DNA from: DATACQ01 sp036555515
GTDB taxonomy: Bacteria > Desulfobacterota > Binatia > UBA9968
Length of the DNA: 64,000 bases
Direction of reading: 5' to 3'
NCBI GenBank assembly: GCA_036555515.1
Contig: DATBLC010000344.1
Coordinates: 1 to 64,000, forward strand
The translations under genes were made by a program, and so were the position numbers. The notes beneath the pieces were generated by a model. The model was not told the origin of the DNA, searched no databases, and worked only from the letters and a program-made list of their open reading frames with translations. This document shows, piece after piece, positions 26,339 through 35,176 of the stretch (position 1 is its first letter; the number at the start of each line of letters is the position of its first letter).

Positions 26339-26568
26339 TTGCGGCTGAGCTCATCCGCTTGGCGGGCGCTCTCTAGGGGCGGATGCTTGGAAGGGATAAG
26401 CTCCGGGGTTCGGTAGAAGGGGCGCGAGCCTTCGTGCATGCGCATGATCTCTCTGCGGTTGCCGATATCGGCCCCCGGGCCTCCGCCGCGCGTACGCGCC
26501 CCTTCCGGGCTCGCGCAGGCAGCCAGAGAGAAAATCAGAACGAGCAAAACAGTCCGCCTGAGGTTCAC
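26335..26568 (-). CDS. Small lipoprotein in the formate dehydrogenase operon
   Basis: 77 residues from a GTG start at 26568, preceded by GGGAG at six bases. A basic start (NLRR), a hydrophobic core and LAAC give a clear lipobox with Cys18. The mature part is short, charged and Gly/Arg/Pro rich, with no recognised domain. A longer open frame to 26724 runs antisense-like into nrfD and lacks these signals, so it is rejected. The gene fits exactly between nrfD (stop 26570) and fdhE (four-base overlap). A structural or assembly role at the periplasmic face is inference. Confidence 0.75.
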   Translation of the reverse strand: MNLRRTVLLVLIFSLAACASPEGARTRGGGPGADIGNRREIMRMHEGSRPFYRTPELIPSKHPPLESARQADELSRK

Positions 26569-26569
26569 A

Positions 26570-27475
26570 TCAGACTCCCTGAGCCGAAAAGACAATGACC
26601 ATGCGCAGAATGAAGCCGCCGACCAAGACCAGCACCGCCGCGGTAGTGAGATTGAGATTGCCGAGCCATTGGCGACGCCAATACAGACCCAAAGGAACGA
26701 GCATGCCGGCGCCAATGACGCCAAAAAAAAGCAGCAGGCCCCAGGCGGTCAACCATGCTCGAAATACGGGTCCGAGAGAGATCATGACTGCGATCAGGAC
26801 AATGAGTTCCAATCCGACCACCCAAGCACCCATGCGATTCAGGGACTCGATGCCGGGCATCGTCCATCGATACTTTAGCGCCAGCAGGATCATCAACGCC
26901 GCCGATATGGACGCGGCGGACACGACGAAAAGCATGCCGAGCAGCGGGGTGTCCGACCATATCGGGCGATTGGTTACGGCGAGCAAGACTCCGGTGTAAC
27001 CGGCGACGTAAAATCCCGCAAGCCCGCCGAGCACTCCGATTACGCCGGCCAGCATTCCCGGTGGACGCGTTTTACGCCACGCCGGCCAGGCCAGGCGATT
27101 GTCCTCAACGAGCGCTCCGAGAAAAGAAATAAGGCTGAATATTCCGAAAATCAAAAGCGCCCAGGAGCCCACCGACATAGGAGACCAAAGTTTGAAAATC
27201 GGCTGAAAAGTGTTCGACTCGATCAGCATATGCCAGAATCGCAGCGGCCGAGTGAGGTCCAGGGTCAGCAGCAACCCGCTCAGAAGCACGCAGGGAAAGG
27301 CAATGTAATAACCCATGCGGGCAAGCGGGCGGTCTTCCGGGCGGCCGAACAAATCGATAAGCGAGGCAAGAAAATAGCAACCGCCGGCGAGGCCGCCGAA
27401 AAAAAAGTAAAAAACGATCAGCCAACCCCATTCGGGCGGGGCGCTAAAATAAGTGCTAGAAAGATATGTGTTCAT
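26570..27475 (-). CDS. nrfD: NrfD-type membrane subunit of formate dehydrogenase
   Basis: 301-residue integral membrane protein of the NrfD/PsrC family with about eight hydrophobic helices. It begins with WGWLIVFYFFFGGLAGGCYF and shows the RPLRFWHML motif typical of the family. NrfD subunits pass electrons from an FeS subunit to the quinone pool and carry no heme. Here it replaces the cytochrome b gamma subunit of E. coli FDH-N. It overlaps the beta-subunit gene by four bases. Confidence 0.93.
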   Translation of the reverse strand: MNTYLSSTYFSAPPEWGWLIVFYFFFGGLAGGCYFLASLIDLFGRPEDRPLARMGYYIAFPCVLLSGLLLTLDLTRPLRFWHMLIESNTFQPIFKLWSPMSVGSWALLIFGIFSLISFLGALVEDNRLAWPAWRKTRPPGMLAGVIGVLGGLAGFYVAGYTGVLLAVTNRPIWSDTPLLGMLFVVSAASISAALMILLALKYRWTMPGIESLNRMGAWVVGLELIVLIAVMISLGPVFRAWLTAWGLLLFFGVIGAGMLVPLGLYWRRQWLGNLNLTTAAVLVLVGGFILRMVIVFSAQGV

Positions 27476-28272
27476 GGACGCCCTTCCCGGTTCTCCAGCC
27501 TGGCGCCTCGGTTACGGAAATTGATAACGCCCATCAGGCCGATAAGCACGGCGCCTAAGGCCGAGAACCAAGTGCCCGACTCGAGATTGCGCGTGGGCAT
27601 TTTGGGATCAGGCGGCAAGCCGTACACTTCCGGTTTGTCCACCAGCAGGTAAAAAGAGTTAAGCCCGCCGAGCACTTTTTCGTCTGCGCCGTATAGGTAC
27701 GCCCGCTTTTCGCCGGCCTGGTGCAGCTGCTCCACCCTTTTTTGGGCTCTGTCTTTCAGATCGCGAATTGTGCCGAACTGAATCGAATTGGTAGGGCAGG
27801 CCTTCGAGCAGGCTGGCTCCATGCCGCCCTGGAGACGATCGTAACAGAGCGTGCACTTCTGCGCGGTTCCCGATGCCGGATTGACTTCGATCACACCAAA
27901 GGGGCAGGCCGCAATGCAATCCCGGCAGCCATTACAGGCGTCGGATTGAATGACGACCGTGTCGAACTCGGTCCTGACAATGGCGCCCGTCGGACACACT
28001 TCGAGGCAAGGCGCCTGAACGCAATGTTTGCAGACGTCGCTCATCAACAGCCAGCGGCCGTCCTTACGGTCTTCGGTGAACTGCTCGATGAATTTCACGT
28101 GACGCCAGTGAATGCCGTCGAGCCGGCGGGTATTGTCGTAGCTGTCGCCGCTGAGCGTATTGACGCCGCCGTTGGTGCTGGGGAGTTGATTCCACTCTTT
28201 GCAGGCCACCTCGCAGGCTTTGCAGCCGATGCACACGGTGGTGTCCGTGTAAAATCCCATTGGCTCAGCCAT
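27472..28272 (-). CDS. fdhB: Formate dehydrogenase beta subunit (4 x [4Fe-4S])
   Basis: 266 residues, the FdnH/HybA-type electron-transfer subunit. Four Cys clusters are visible: CIGCKACEVACKEWN, CKHCVQAPCLEVCP, CNGCRDCIAACPFG and CTLCYDRLQGG with CSKACP. A C-terminal hydrophobic helix (about residues 232-254) anchors it in the membrane, facing the periplasm in the usual arrangement. No Tat signal of its own, so it should be exported by riding with the alpha subunit. It sits eight bases after the alpha gene. Confidence 0.95.
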   Translation of the reverse strand: MAEPMGFYTDTTVCIGCKACEVACKEWNQLPSTNGGVNTLSGDSYDNTRRLDGIHWRHVKFIEQFTEDRKDGRWLLMSDVCKHCVQAPCLEVCPTGAIVRTEFDTVVIQSDACNGCRDCIAACPFGVIEVNPASGTAQKCTLCYDRLQGGMEPACSKACPTNSIQFGTIRDLKDRAQKRVEQLHQAGEKRAYLYGADEKVLGGLNSFYLLVDKPEVYGLPPDPKMPTRNLESGTWFSALGAVLIGLMGVINFRNRGARLENREGRP

Positions 28273-28280
28273 AAGACCCC

Positions 28281-31200
28281 CTATGCTTTCTCCACATTGC
28301 AGACAAACGCTTTTCCCTCATGCATCGAAACGTTCGGATCGGCTATAAGGGATGTCAACTCGTTGACCACGTCTCCCGTGCTTAAGCCTTCATAACCCCA
28401 GTGCCAGGGCATGCCAACCTGGTGAATAACTTTACCGTCGATCTTGAACGGTTGCATCCGCCGGGTCACGAGAGCCTTGGCGCGGATCTGCGTGCGTGGG
28501 CTGGAGATTTTGCACCAGTCGAGATTCTTGATGCCTTTCTCCTGGGCCAGCTCCGGACTAATCTCAACGAACAGCTCGGGCTGAAGCTCGGTAAGCCACG
28601 GCAGCCAGCGGCTCATCCCGCCGGCAAGGTAGTGCTCGGTCAAACGGTACGTGGTCAAAACATAGGGAAACTTAGGATCCCCCAACTTTGCCAGCTCGTT
28701 GCCGGTAGCCTTCCAATGTTTATAGACCGGGCTCGCCTGTTGTTTGTAGAGCGAATTGGGGACCGGCGACTCGACCGGTTCATAGTGTGTCGGTAACGGA
28801 CCGTCCACAAGGCCCGCCGGCACGAAAAGCCAGCCGAGGCCATCCGGCCGCATTATAAAGGGAGCGGTTCCGGGAAGCGCATCCATGCCGGGCGCTCCGG
28901 GTTTCGCTTTGTCGGTCGGCGGTTTGGTCGGTACGTAATCCGGCACATCGTAGCCGACCCATTTTTTTGCTTCCGCATCCCACCAAACCCACTTCTTTTT
29001 TTCGCTCCATGGCTTCCCTTCGGGGTCGGCGGACGCGCGATTGTACATCACACGCCGGTTCGCCGGCCATGCCCAACCCCACTCCAACTGAGCGCCGGGT
29101 TTGCCCGGCGGATCGGGCGTGCGCCTGTCGGCCAGAAGCTTCCCCACCGCGGGATAGACACCCGAGTAGATCCACGACGCGCAGGTCGTCGAGCCGTCGT
29201 CTTTGAGCTCGCCGAAACCGACGCAATGCCGCGCAGGATCTTCGGTGAAAAAGCCGTTGACCTCTTTCAGGATTTTCAGCGCCGAAGGCTCGCCCTTCTT
29301 ACGTTCAGCTTCGTTCTCGTGCTCATAATCCCAGACGACGTTTTTCCAACCCTCGTCGCGCGGCGCAGTCGAGTTGGCATAAAGCTTCTTTAATCGCTTG
29401 CCGAGATCGTAACTGAACAAGGTGTCGGAGCGGCAGTCGCCGGGAGCCTCGGCGGCTTTGTGATGGAACTGCAGCATCCGCTGCGTGTTCGTGAAAGTCC
29501 CTTCAAGCTCGGCGACCTGAGTCGCCGGTAAGTAGAACACTTCCGTTTTAATGTCGGCCGTCTTCACCTCGCCGTTCTTGACCTCCGGCGCATTCTTCCA
29601 GAAATTAGCGGTCTCGGTGATCCAATTGTCCTTCACCACCAGCCATTCGAGCTTCCTCAGCCCGGCCCGTTCGAGCTTGGCATTGAGCGAGGTGGCGGGG
29701 TTTTGACCGATGCAGATCATTCCCTTCACTGTGCCGGCGTTCATCGCGGCGAACATGGCCATGTGCGAATGATCGCCGAGAATTTTCGGATGCCAATCAT
29801 AGCCGAACTGGTTCTCCTTGGTCGCAGCATCGCCATAGACCGATTTCAAATAGGACACCATAAATTTCGGCAGGTTGGCCCAATATCCAGTCGGCAGCGT
29901 CTCGACCGCGAGGAAATCCTGAAGCGTATCATGCTTCTTCAGCGCCGACGGCGCGGACATATAGCCCTGGATTGAGTGGTAAAGCGTGGGAATGTCGGTC
30001 GATCCCTGAATGGAGGCGTGGCCGCGGAGCGCCATGACGCCGGCGCCTGGACGGCCGATGTTGCCGAGTAGAAGCTGCAGCAGCGCGCAGGCACCAATGA
30101 TCTGGACGCCGTAGGTGTGCTGTGTCCAGGCGACGGCATACGCGAACGACGTCGTCCGGTCCGCGCCGGAATTGGCGAGTATCGTCTCGGCCACTTTGAG
30201 GAACGTGTCCTTGGAACAGCCGGTGATTTTCTCAACCATCTCGGGTGTGTAACGCGCGAAGTGTTTCTTGACGATCTGGAAAACACAACGCGGGTTTTTA
30301 AGAGTTTCGTCCTTCAGCGCCGCTGGCCGCACCAGCGACGCCACAAGCGGCTCGAACGGCGGTCCCACCGGCGCTTTGCCGGCCGCTGGCGCGGGAGCGG
30401 CTGGCGGCGTGGGCGGCGCCTTGGTGCCGCCGCTGCCCGTCGAGACTTTTGCCTCGCCGGACTGAGCGGTCGCCGCAGCCCAACCCTGCGCGCCGACTTT
30501 TGTGCGAGCATACTGCCAGCTTGCGCCGTCGTACTGATTGAGAAAACCGTTGAACGGCCATTCGGCGAGCTCCCCCTTGGATTCCGTGAGCCCGGAAAAG
30601 ACACCGTCCAGATCTTCGGTATCCTTGAAGTCCTCGTTAATGATCGTCGCCGCATTCGTGTAGTTCACCACGAACGACTTAAAGAACGGGTCCTGGTTCC
30701 ACTTCTCGCTGTTGATGACGTAATTAATGACGCCGCCCAGAAAGGCGATGTCCGAGCCCGCGCGCACCGGAGCGTAAATATCGGCAACTGAGCTGGTGCG
30801 GGTGAAACGCGGGTCGACGTGAATGATCTTGGCGCCGTGCTCGACCTTGGCCTTCATCGGCCAGCGGAAGGCGACGGGATGGTTCTCCGCCATGTTGGAG
30901 CCCATGACGATGATGCAGTCGGAGTCGTACATGCTCCGGGGATAGAGTGTGGCTGCACCGCGGCCGAATCGTGTCCCCAGACCGGGGACGCTAGAGCTAT
31001 GTCATATCCGCGCCTGGTTCTCGATGGCGACTATTCCTAGGCCGCGCATGAGCTTTTGGTGCACGTGGTTGAACTCGACCTCCAGCGTGGCGCCGCCGAG
31101 GGAGAAGATCGCGGGCGTCATGTTGACGAGCTTGCCGTTGGGGAGCTTCTCGATAAAGGTCTCGTCGCGCGTCTTTTTCACCAACTCGGCGATGCGGTTC

Positions 31201-31577
31201 ATGGCCCGTTCCAGATCCCAGACCTCCCAATCGACCGCGCCCGCGGCGCGATGCAATACCTGGGTAGGACGGTTCGGGTTGACGTGGAGCTGGAAGATGG
31301 CGGCTCCCTTGGGACAGAGCGTCCCTTCGTTGTGCGGGCTGCGCGGATCGCCTTCGATGTTGACGATCTGACCATTCACCGTGTGAATGAGCGTGCCGCA
31401 GCCAACGGAACAGTAGGGGCAGACACTGGGGGTGGTCTTAGCTCCTTTGATGCGAAGCTCTTGGGCTCGCGCGACGGCCGGCCCTAAATTGACGCCGGAA
31501 CCAAGGAGGCCGCCGAGCGCCGTGCCCGCGCCTGCTGCCACCGAAAGACGCAGAAAATCTCGTCGTGAAGAGTCCAT
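28281..31577 (-). CDS. fdhA: Selenocysteine-containing formate dehydrogenase alpha subunit (FDH-N type)
   Basis: Oxidises formate to CO2 at a Mo/W-bis-MGD centre. The gene is read through an in-frame TGA at 31004-31002, giving 1098 residues with Sec192. The text around it, ENQARI-U-HSSS, matches the E. coli FdnG active site (Sec followed by His). The N-terminus has a Tat signal (SRRDFLRL, residues 4-11) and the [4Fe-4S] ligands C53, C56, C60, C88. After the Sec the frame runs on as FDH sequence (AENHPVAFRWPMKAK, DPRFTRTSSVADIYAP) with no break. A hairpin after the UGA fits a SECIS. An unusual Ala/Pro-rich insertion lies roughly 125 residues before the motif NPRCVFQIVKKH. Untreated annotation would split it into two open frames at 31002-31577 and 28281-30932. 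Confidence 0.95.
30973..31004 (-). promoter_or_regulatory. Bacterial SECIS element with UGA (Sec) codon
   Basis: In the mRNA, UGA (31004-31002) is followed after exactly 18 bases by the loop GGUCU (30983-30979), closed by the stem GUCCCC (30989-30984) and GGGGAC (30978-30973). E. coli fdhF has the same GGUCU apical loop at the same 18-base distance, and SelB recognises these loop guanines. This is direct evidence for selenocysteine insertion, not a stop. Confidence 0.9.
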
Positions 31578-31806
31578 ATTTTGACTCCTTTTTCCGAGAA
31601 GTGGACTGAAAAAAACAAGAGGCTGACAAGCAACATGATTTCACAAATCGCAGAGCTGATGAACTTTTCTTCGCTGGCTTAAGTCTTAGGCGTACAGTAA
31701 GGACCGGCCGAGATACTATCGCGGGGGAAATCTTTGTCAAGGAAAAAAAATGGCGCGACAAAGGCGGCATTGAGTTACCCTCGTGTAATGATTGAAAAGA
31801 GGGGTG

Positions 31807-31986
31807 TTACCGTTTCTTGCTGCTTAGCCGCTCGATCAGTCCGGTCACCTCTTCGAGGCGGCTGCGGACCTCCGCCTCCGCTTTTCGCACCTCTTCGGGT
31901 GGCGCCCCTTTGTCCACCGCGTCTTCATAAGCGGTCACCGCAACGCCGAATACTTTCAACAGGCGGCGTGTCTCATCGGTTGGCAT
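31807..31986 (-). CDS. 59-residue protein between AOR and formate dehydrogenase
   Basis: Too short for usual cut-offs but well supported: a strong ribosome site (AGGAGGAGC) stands before the ATG at 31986, and the 59 codons give a highly charged, helical protein (starts MPTDETRRLL, centre EEVRKAEAEVRSRLEEV, end SSKKR) that looks like a short coiled coil. I know no family for it. It lies between the AOR and the Sec formate dehydrogenase on the same strand, so co-expression is likely. Confidence 0.7.
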   Translation of the reverse strand: MPTDETRRLLKVFGVAVTAYEDAVDKGAPPEEVRKAEAEVRSRLEEVTGLIERLSSKKR

Positions 31987-32040
31987 GGTTTGCTCCTCCT
32001 GCGTTGTCGCAGTTTCGGGTTTCGAGTTTTGGGTTGCGGG

Positions 32041-33870
32041 TTAACTCGAAACTCGGAACTCCAAACCCGAAACGGTCGGGAGACCCAGCTCCTTAATCTT
32101 GTGATCGGGAATTAGTCCGTCTTCTTCCCAGCCCCTGGCCCGATAATAGCCCAGGATCATCTGTCGAAGCTCGTCGGCGCTCAGGCCGACCCCCTGGGCC
32201 ACTCCCGTGGGAAGCGCTTCGCTCAAGAGCCGAGGCGGCAGCCAGTCGTCCTCTGGTTTCCAACCTTCGCGCAGGTTAAACAGCTTCTTGAGCGCGTGAA
32301 TGCGCTCGCCAATGCGTTTGAGCTCGGTACTCGAGCAATCCCATCCAGTTACCTTGTTTATAAGGTCCGCGGCCTCGGCGTAAAAATCTGTGAAGCACTT
32401 GCGCAGGAACTTACAAACTATCAACGAATCCAGCACCGCGGCGAAATCCTCCGATGCTGCAACCAGTATGCCTCTACCGGAATCAGAGCGCAGCCTGTCG
32501 ACTTGGCCCGAGAAGTCGGCCTCGTACGCGCCGGAGCGGTTATGGCAGGCGCCGCGCGGACTCACCGCCAAGCCGAGTGCCAGCGTCTTCAAGCTGCGCG
32601 GCTCATATCCCGGAAGCTCGAGCCCTTTTACGTGCATCGCGCAATCTAAACTCTCTCCGCCGATCTCGAGGGCGGCGCGCTTTGAGCCTTCGGCCAGCAG
32701 CGCGCCGATACCTCGGCGCTCGGCGATAGCGGGAATCGCGGCGAGGAGAGCATCCGATCGGCCGAAGCGCAAACCGAGCGCTTGCGCTTCGGGCAAGAGT
32801 CCGCGTTCGCAGCATTCCATCGCCCAGGCCAAGGTGCCGCCCGTGCTTATCGTGTCCAGTCCATAGAGGTCGCAAAGCCCCGCGGCCTGAAGAACTGCTT
32901 GGGGATCTTGAATACCACAGAGCGGTCCCAGCGCGAATAGAGTTTCATACTCCAGACGCTGCTCTTCGCCAGCGACGGACTTGAACAGTCGCTCGCAGCG
33001 GATCGTGCAGCAGGCGCAGCCGTGCCTGCGGCTGAAGTTGTTTTCCGTCAGAGTTTCTCCGCTCAACGCTTCGGCGTGGTCGAAGGTCGATTGCTGGAAA
33101 TTGCGCGTGGGCAATGTGCCGAGGCGATTAAAGACTGCCAGGTTGGCGACAGTGCCGATGTTTCGATATTTGTCGGTGAGCGAGCCGAGACTGCGCGAGC
33201 GCAGAGATTGAGCGATCGCCTCGACGCCTTTGGCATCGGCAACTTTGGTTTCTCGGTCTCCGCACAGGGCGATCGCCTTCAAATTTTTCGATCCCATAAC
33301 TGCGCCCACCCCACCACGCCCCGCGTGGCGCCCTTCGTTGCTGATGGTGGCAAAGCGCACTCGGTTCTCTCCCGCTTTGCCGATGGCCGCCACGGGCATT
33401 GCCGAAGAGCATAACTCGGTACGGATCAGGGATTCGGTCTCGCTCGCGCTTTTTCCGGTCAAGCCAGCGGCGTCCCTGATTTCGACGTGGTCATTATGAA
33501 TGTAGATGTACGCCAAGGAAGCCGCCCGCCCGGTGATTACCAGGCCGTCGAGGCCTATGCGTTTGAGCTCGAGGGCAAAGTAGCTCGAAGAGAGGGAATC
33601 GGCGATGAAGCCGGTTAGCGGGGATTTGGTGACCACGGCAAATTTAGCCGTTGTCGTGAGACCGGTGCCCACTAAAGGAGCGCTGGTAAAAATCAGCGGG
33701 TTGGCGGGAGAAAAGGGTTCGACTCCCGGCGGCGCGTAATCGTAGAGCAGGCGTGCGCCAAGACCGATGCCGCCGAGAACTTGGCGCAGGCGCGAAACCT
33801 CGAGATCATGCCAAGAGCTTTGCCCGGTGTTTAAGTCGATGTATAGCAAGCGGCCGTGAAAGCCTTGCAT
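32041..33870 (-). CDS. aor: Aldehyde:ferredoxin oxidoreductase (tungsten/molybdenum type)
   Basis: 609 residues, standard length for the AOR family, which oxidises aldehydes to acids using a bis-pterin tungsten centre and one [4Fe-4S] cluster, with ferredoxin as partner. Evidence: N-terminal GFHGRLLYIDLNTG, the pterin-binding run GRGGVGAVMGSKNLKAIA (residues 185-201), and cluster ligands C285, C288, C292 (CACCTIRC) with a candidate fourth Cys near 485-492 in VCKFLRKC. The last nine residues and the stop are written by an intergenic-type repeat (GTTTCGGGTTTCGAG palindrome, 32010-32075). Cytoplasmic, as no signal is seen. Confidence 0.94.
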   Translation of the reverse strand: MQGFHGRLLYIDLNTGQSSWHDLEVSRLRQVLGGIGLGARLLYDYAPPGVEPFSPANPLIFTSAPLVGTGLTTTAKFAVVTKSPLTGFIADSLSSSYFALELKRIGLDGLVITGRAASLAYIYIHNDHVEIRDAAGLTGKSASETESLIRTELCSSAMPVAAIGKAGENRVRFATISNEGRHAGRGGVGAVMGSKNLKAIALCGDRETKVADAKGVEAIAQSLRSRSLGSLTDKYRNIGTVANLAVFNRLGTLPTRNFQQSTFDHAEALSGETLTENNFSRRHGCACCTIRCERLFKSVAGEEQRLEYETLFALGPLCGIQDPQAVLQAAGLCDLYGLDTISTGGTLAWAMECCERGLLPEAQALGLRFGRSDALLAAIPAIAERRGIGALLAEGSKRAALEIGGESLDCAMHVKGLELPGYEPRSLKTLALGLAVSPRGACHNRSGAYEADFSGQVDRLRSDSGRGILVAASEDFAAVLDSLIVCKFLRKCFTDFYAEAADLINKVTGWDCSSTELKRIGERIHALKKLFNLREGWKPEDDWLPPRLLSEALPTGVAQGVGLSADELRQMILGYYRARGWEEDGLIPDHKIKELGLPTVSGLEFRVSS

Positions 33871-33983
33871 CGCTCAGCCCCGATCCGATGTCAAAGGAGT
33901 TTTCTTTAGTTTCATAATGACTGTCTGTGTGCAAAGAGCCGATAGTATCCTCACTGTCGTGTCGTCGTCTCCATTGTACGGCG

Positions 33984-34958
33984 TCAGCCGCCCGCATCGG
34001 CGCACAGTATTAAAATTTTGTCTCCCGGATTGACCTTCGTAACCGGACTGCGAGTAAAGTTCAAGCCGTTGATATTGCACGCGTAGCCGCTAACTAGAGC
34101 GGCGCCGTCGGGATTGATAACCCGCCCGACTAAGACCGGCAGTCTTTGCGCAAGAGCGGTAAGTACGTCGGAGAGACTAGCCGGTTGCGGCAACGTCAGA
34201 GAAACGACGCTGGTCTTCGCCAGCAAGCGGGCCACACCGAAAAGTTCGACTGTGACAGAGTCAGAGACCGGGACCGGGGAAATAAGGGAGGCGGTCTCAA
34301 CCTCGGCGCTCTGCCTGCTTGTTGCGGTCTGTGCCGGAAATCTCTGTTTGTATTCATTCCAGCGATTCAGCGCGAATTCGTAATCCGCCGGTGTATTCAT
34401 ATTGAGAAAACTCAAACCCTCAGGATCGAAACGGCGGATTTCCTCCTCGCCGATTTTATAGGTTCGCACCTTGTCATAGAGAAAAATCGGCCGTAACTCA
34501 CCGCGCTCAAGCTGCTCTCTAAGGAGCGGCAGCACGCTGCGCCGGTAGACCGCGTGGAGCGGCTGAAAGCGGTTCTGCCAATACGGCACCACCACGTCGT
34601 AAGCTGAAATTTGAGATACGAGATTCGCGATCAAGGAAAAATTGGGGAAGGCGACATCGCAAGAGGTCACAAAGCAGACCTCTTTCTCAGTCGCCTTGAG
34701 CCCATAATAAATGCCGCCCACGGGTCCCTGAAACGGCACTTCGTCGCGCACCAGCGTCGCCGGCAGTTGGGGTAGTTCCTGTTCGGGCGCCGCGACGACG
34801 ACGATGTCCGGGAAAAGGTGTTGCAGCGCCCGCACGATATAAACGATAAGCGGCTCGCCGTTAAACGGCAGCAGCGCTTTGGGCCGACCCATGCGCGAGC
34901 TCTTGCCGCCGGTTAAAATGACAGCGCTAGCATTTGTGATCGGCGGATGACTTTGCAT
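33984..34958 (-). CDS. MobA-MoaD fusion: molybdenum cofactor guanylyltransferase with sulfur-carrier domain
   Basis: 324 residues in two parts. Residues 10-205 are MobA, which adds GMP to molybdopterin: GGKSSRMGRPK (17-27) is the nucleotide loop, with VTSCDVAF and FQPLHAVY further on. After a 30-residue linker, residues 235-324 are a MoaD-like ubiquitin fold (VELFGVARLLAK) ending in the Gly-Gly tail needed for thiocarboxylate formation. The start at ATG 34958 fits the family; a GTG at 34988 is possible. It precedes aor on the same strand, which suggests it serves the W/Mo enzymes of this cluster. MobA and MoaD are normally separate. Confidence 0.9.
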   Translation of the reverse strand: MQSHPPITNASAVILTGGKSSRMGRPKALLPFNGEPLIVYIVRALQHLFPDIVVVAAPEQELPQLPATLVRDEVPFQGPVGGIYYGLKATEKEVCFVTSCDVAFPNFSLIANLVSQISAYDVVVPYWQNRFQPLHAVYRRSVLPLLREQLERGELRPIFLYDKVRTYKIGEEEIRRFDPEGLSFLNMNTPADYEFALNRWNEYKQRFPAQTATSRQSAEVETASLISPVPVSDSVTVELFGVARLLAKTSVVSLTLPQPASLSDVLTALAQRLPVLVGRVINPDGAALVSGYACNINGLNFTRSPVTKVNPGDKILILCADAGG

Positions 34959-35176
34959 AAGTCGGCTTTTCGGCCAGGAGCAAGACACCGGTCGTGAGCG
35001 GTCTCGACCGCGATGATTTTCTCGATGGCAACCGCGATGTAAGATACTAGGTTTATAAGAACTTATTAGTCAAGGCGCGCAAAATGACGCCGGTGGCTTT
35101 TCGTCGCGGCGAAAGCTGCGACGGCGACGCCGGCGCAGAGCGGATCGGTTAGTCAGCGCCGGCACAGGGCTAGTGG

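Noticed and set aside
31002..31004. UGA in the formate dehydrogenase gene as a true stop or nonsense mutation
   Set aside because: The frame resumes at once with conserved FDH sequence, the codon is at the known Sec position with the following His, and a SECIS hairpin with the right loop and distance follows.
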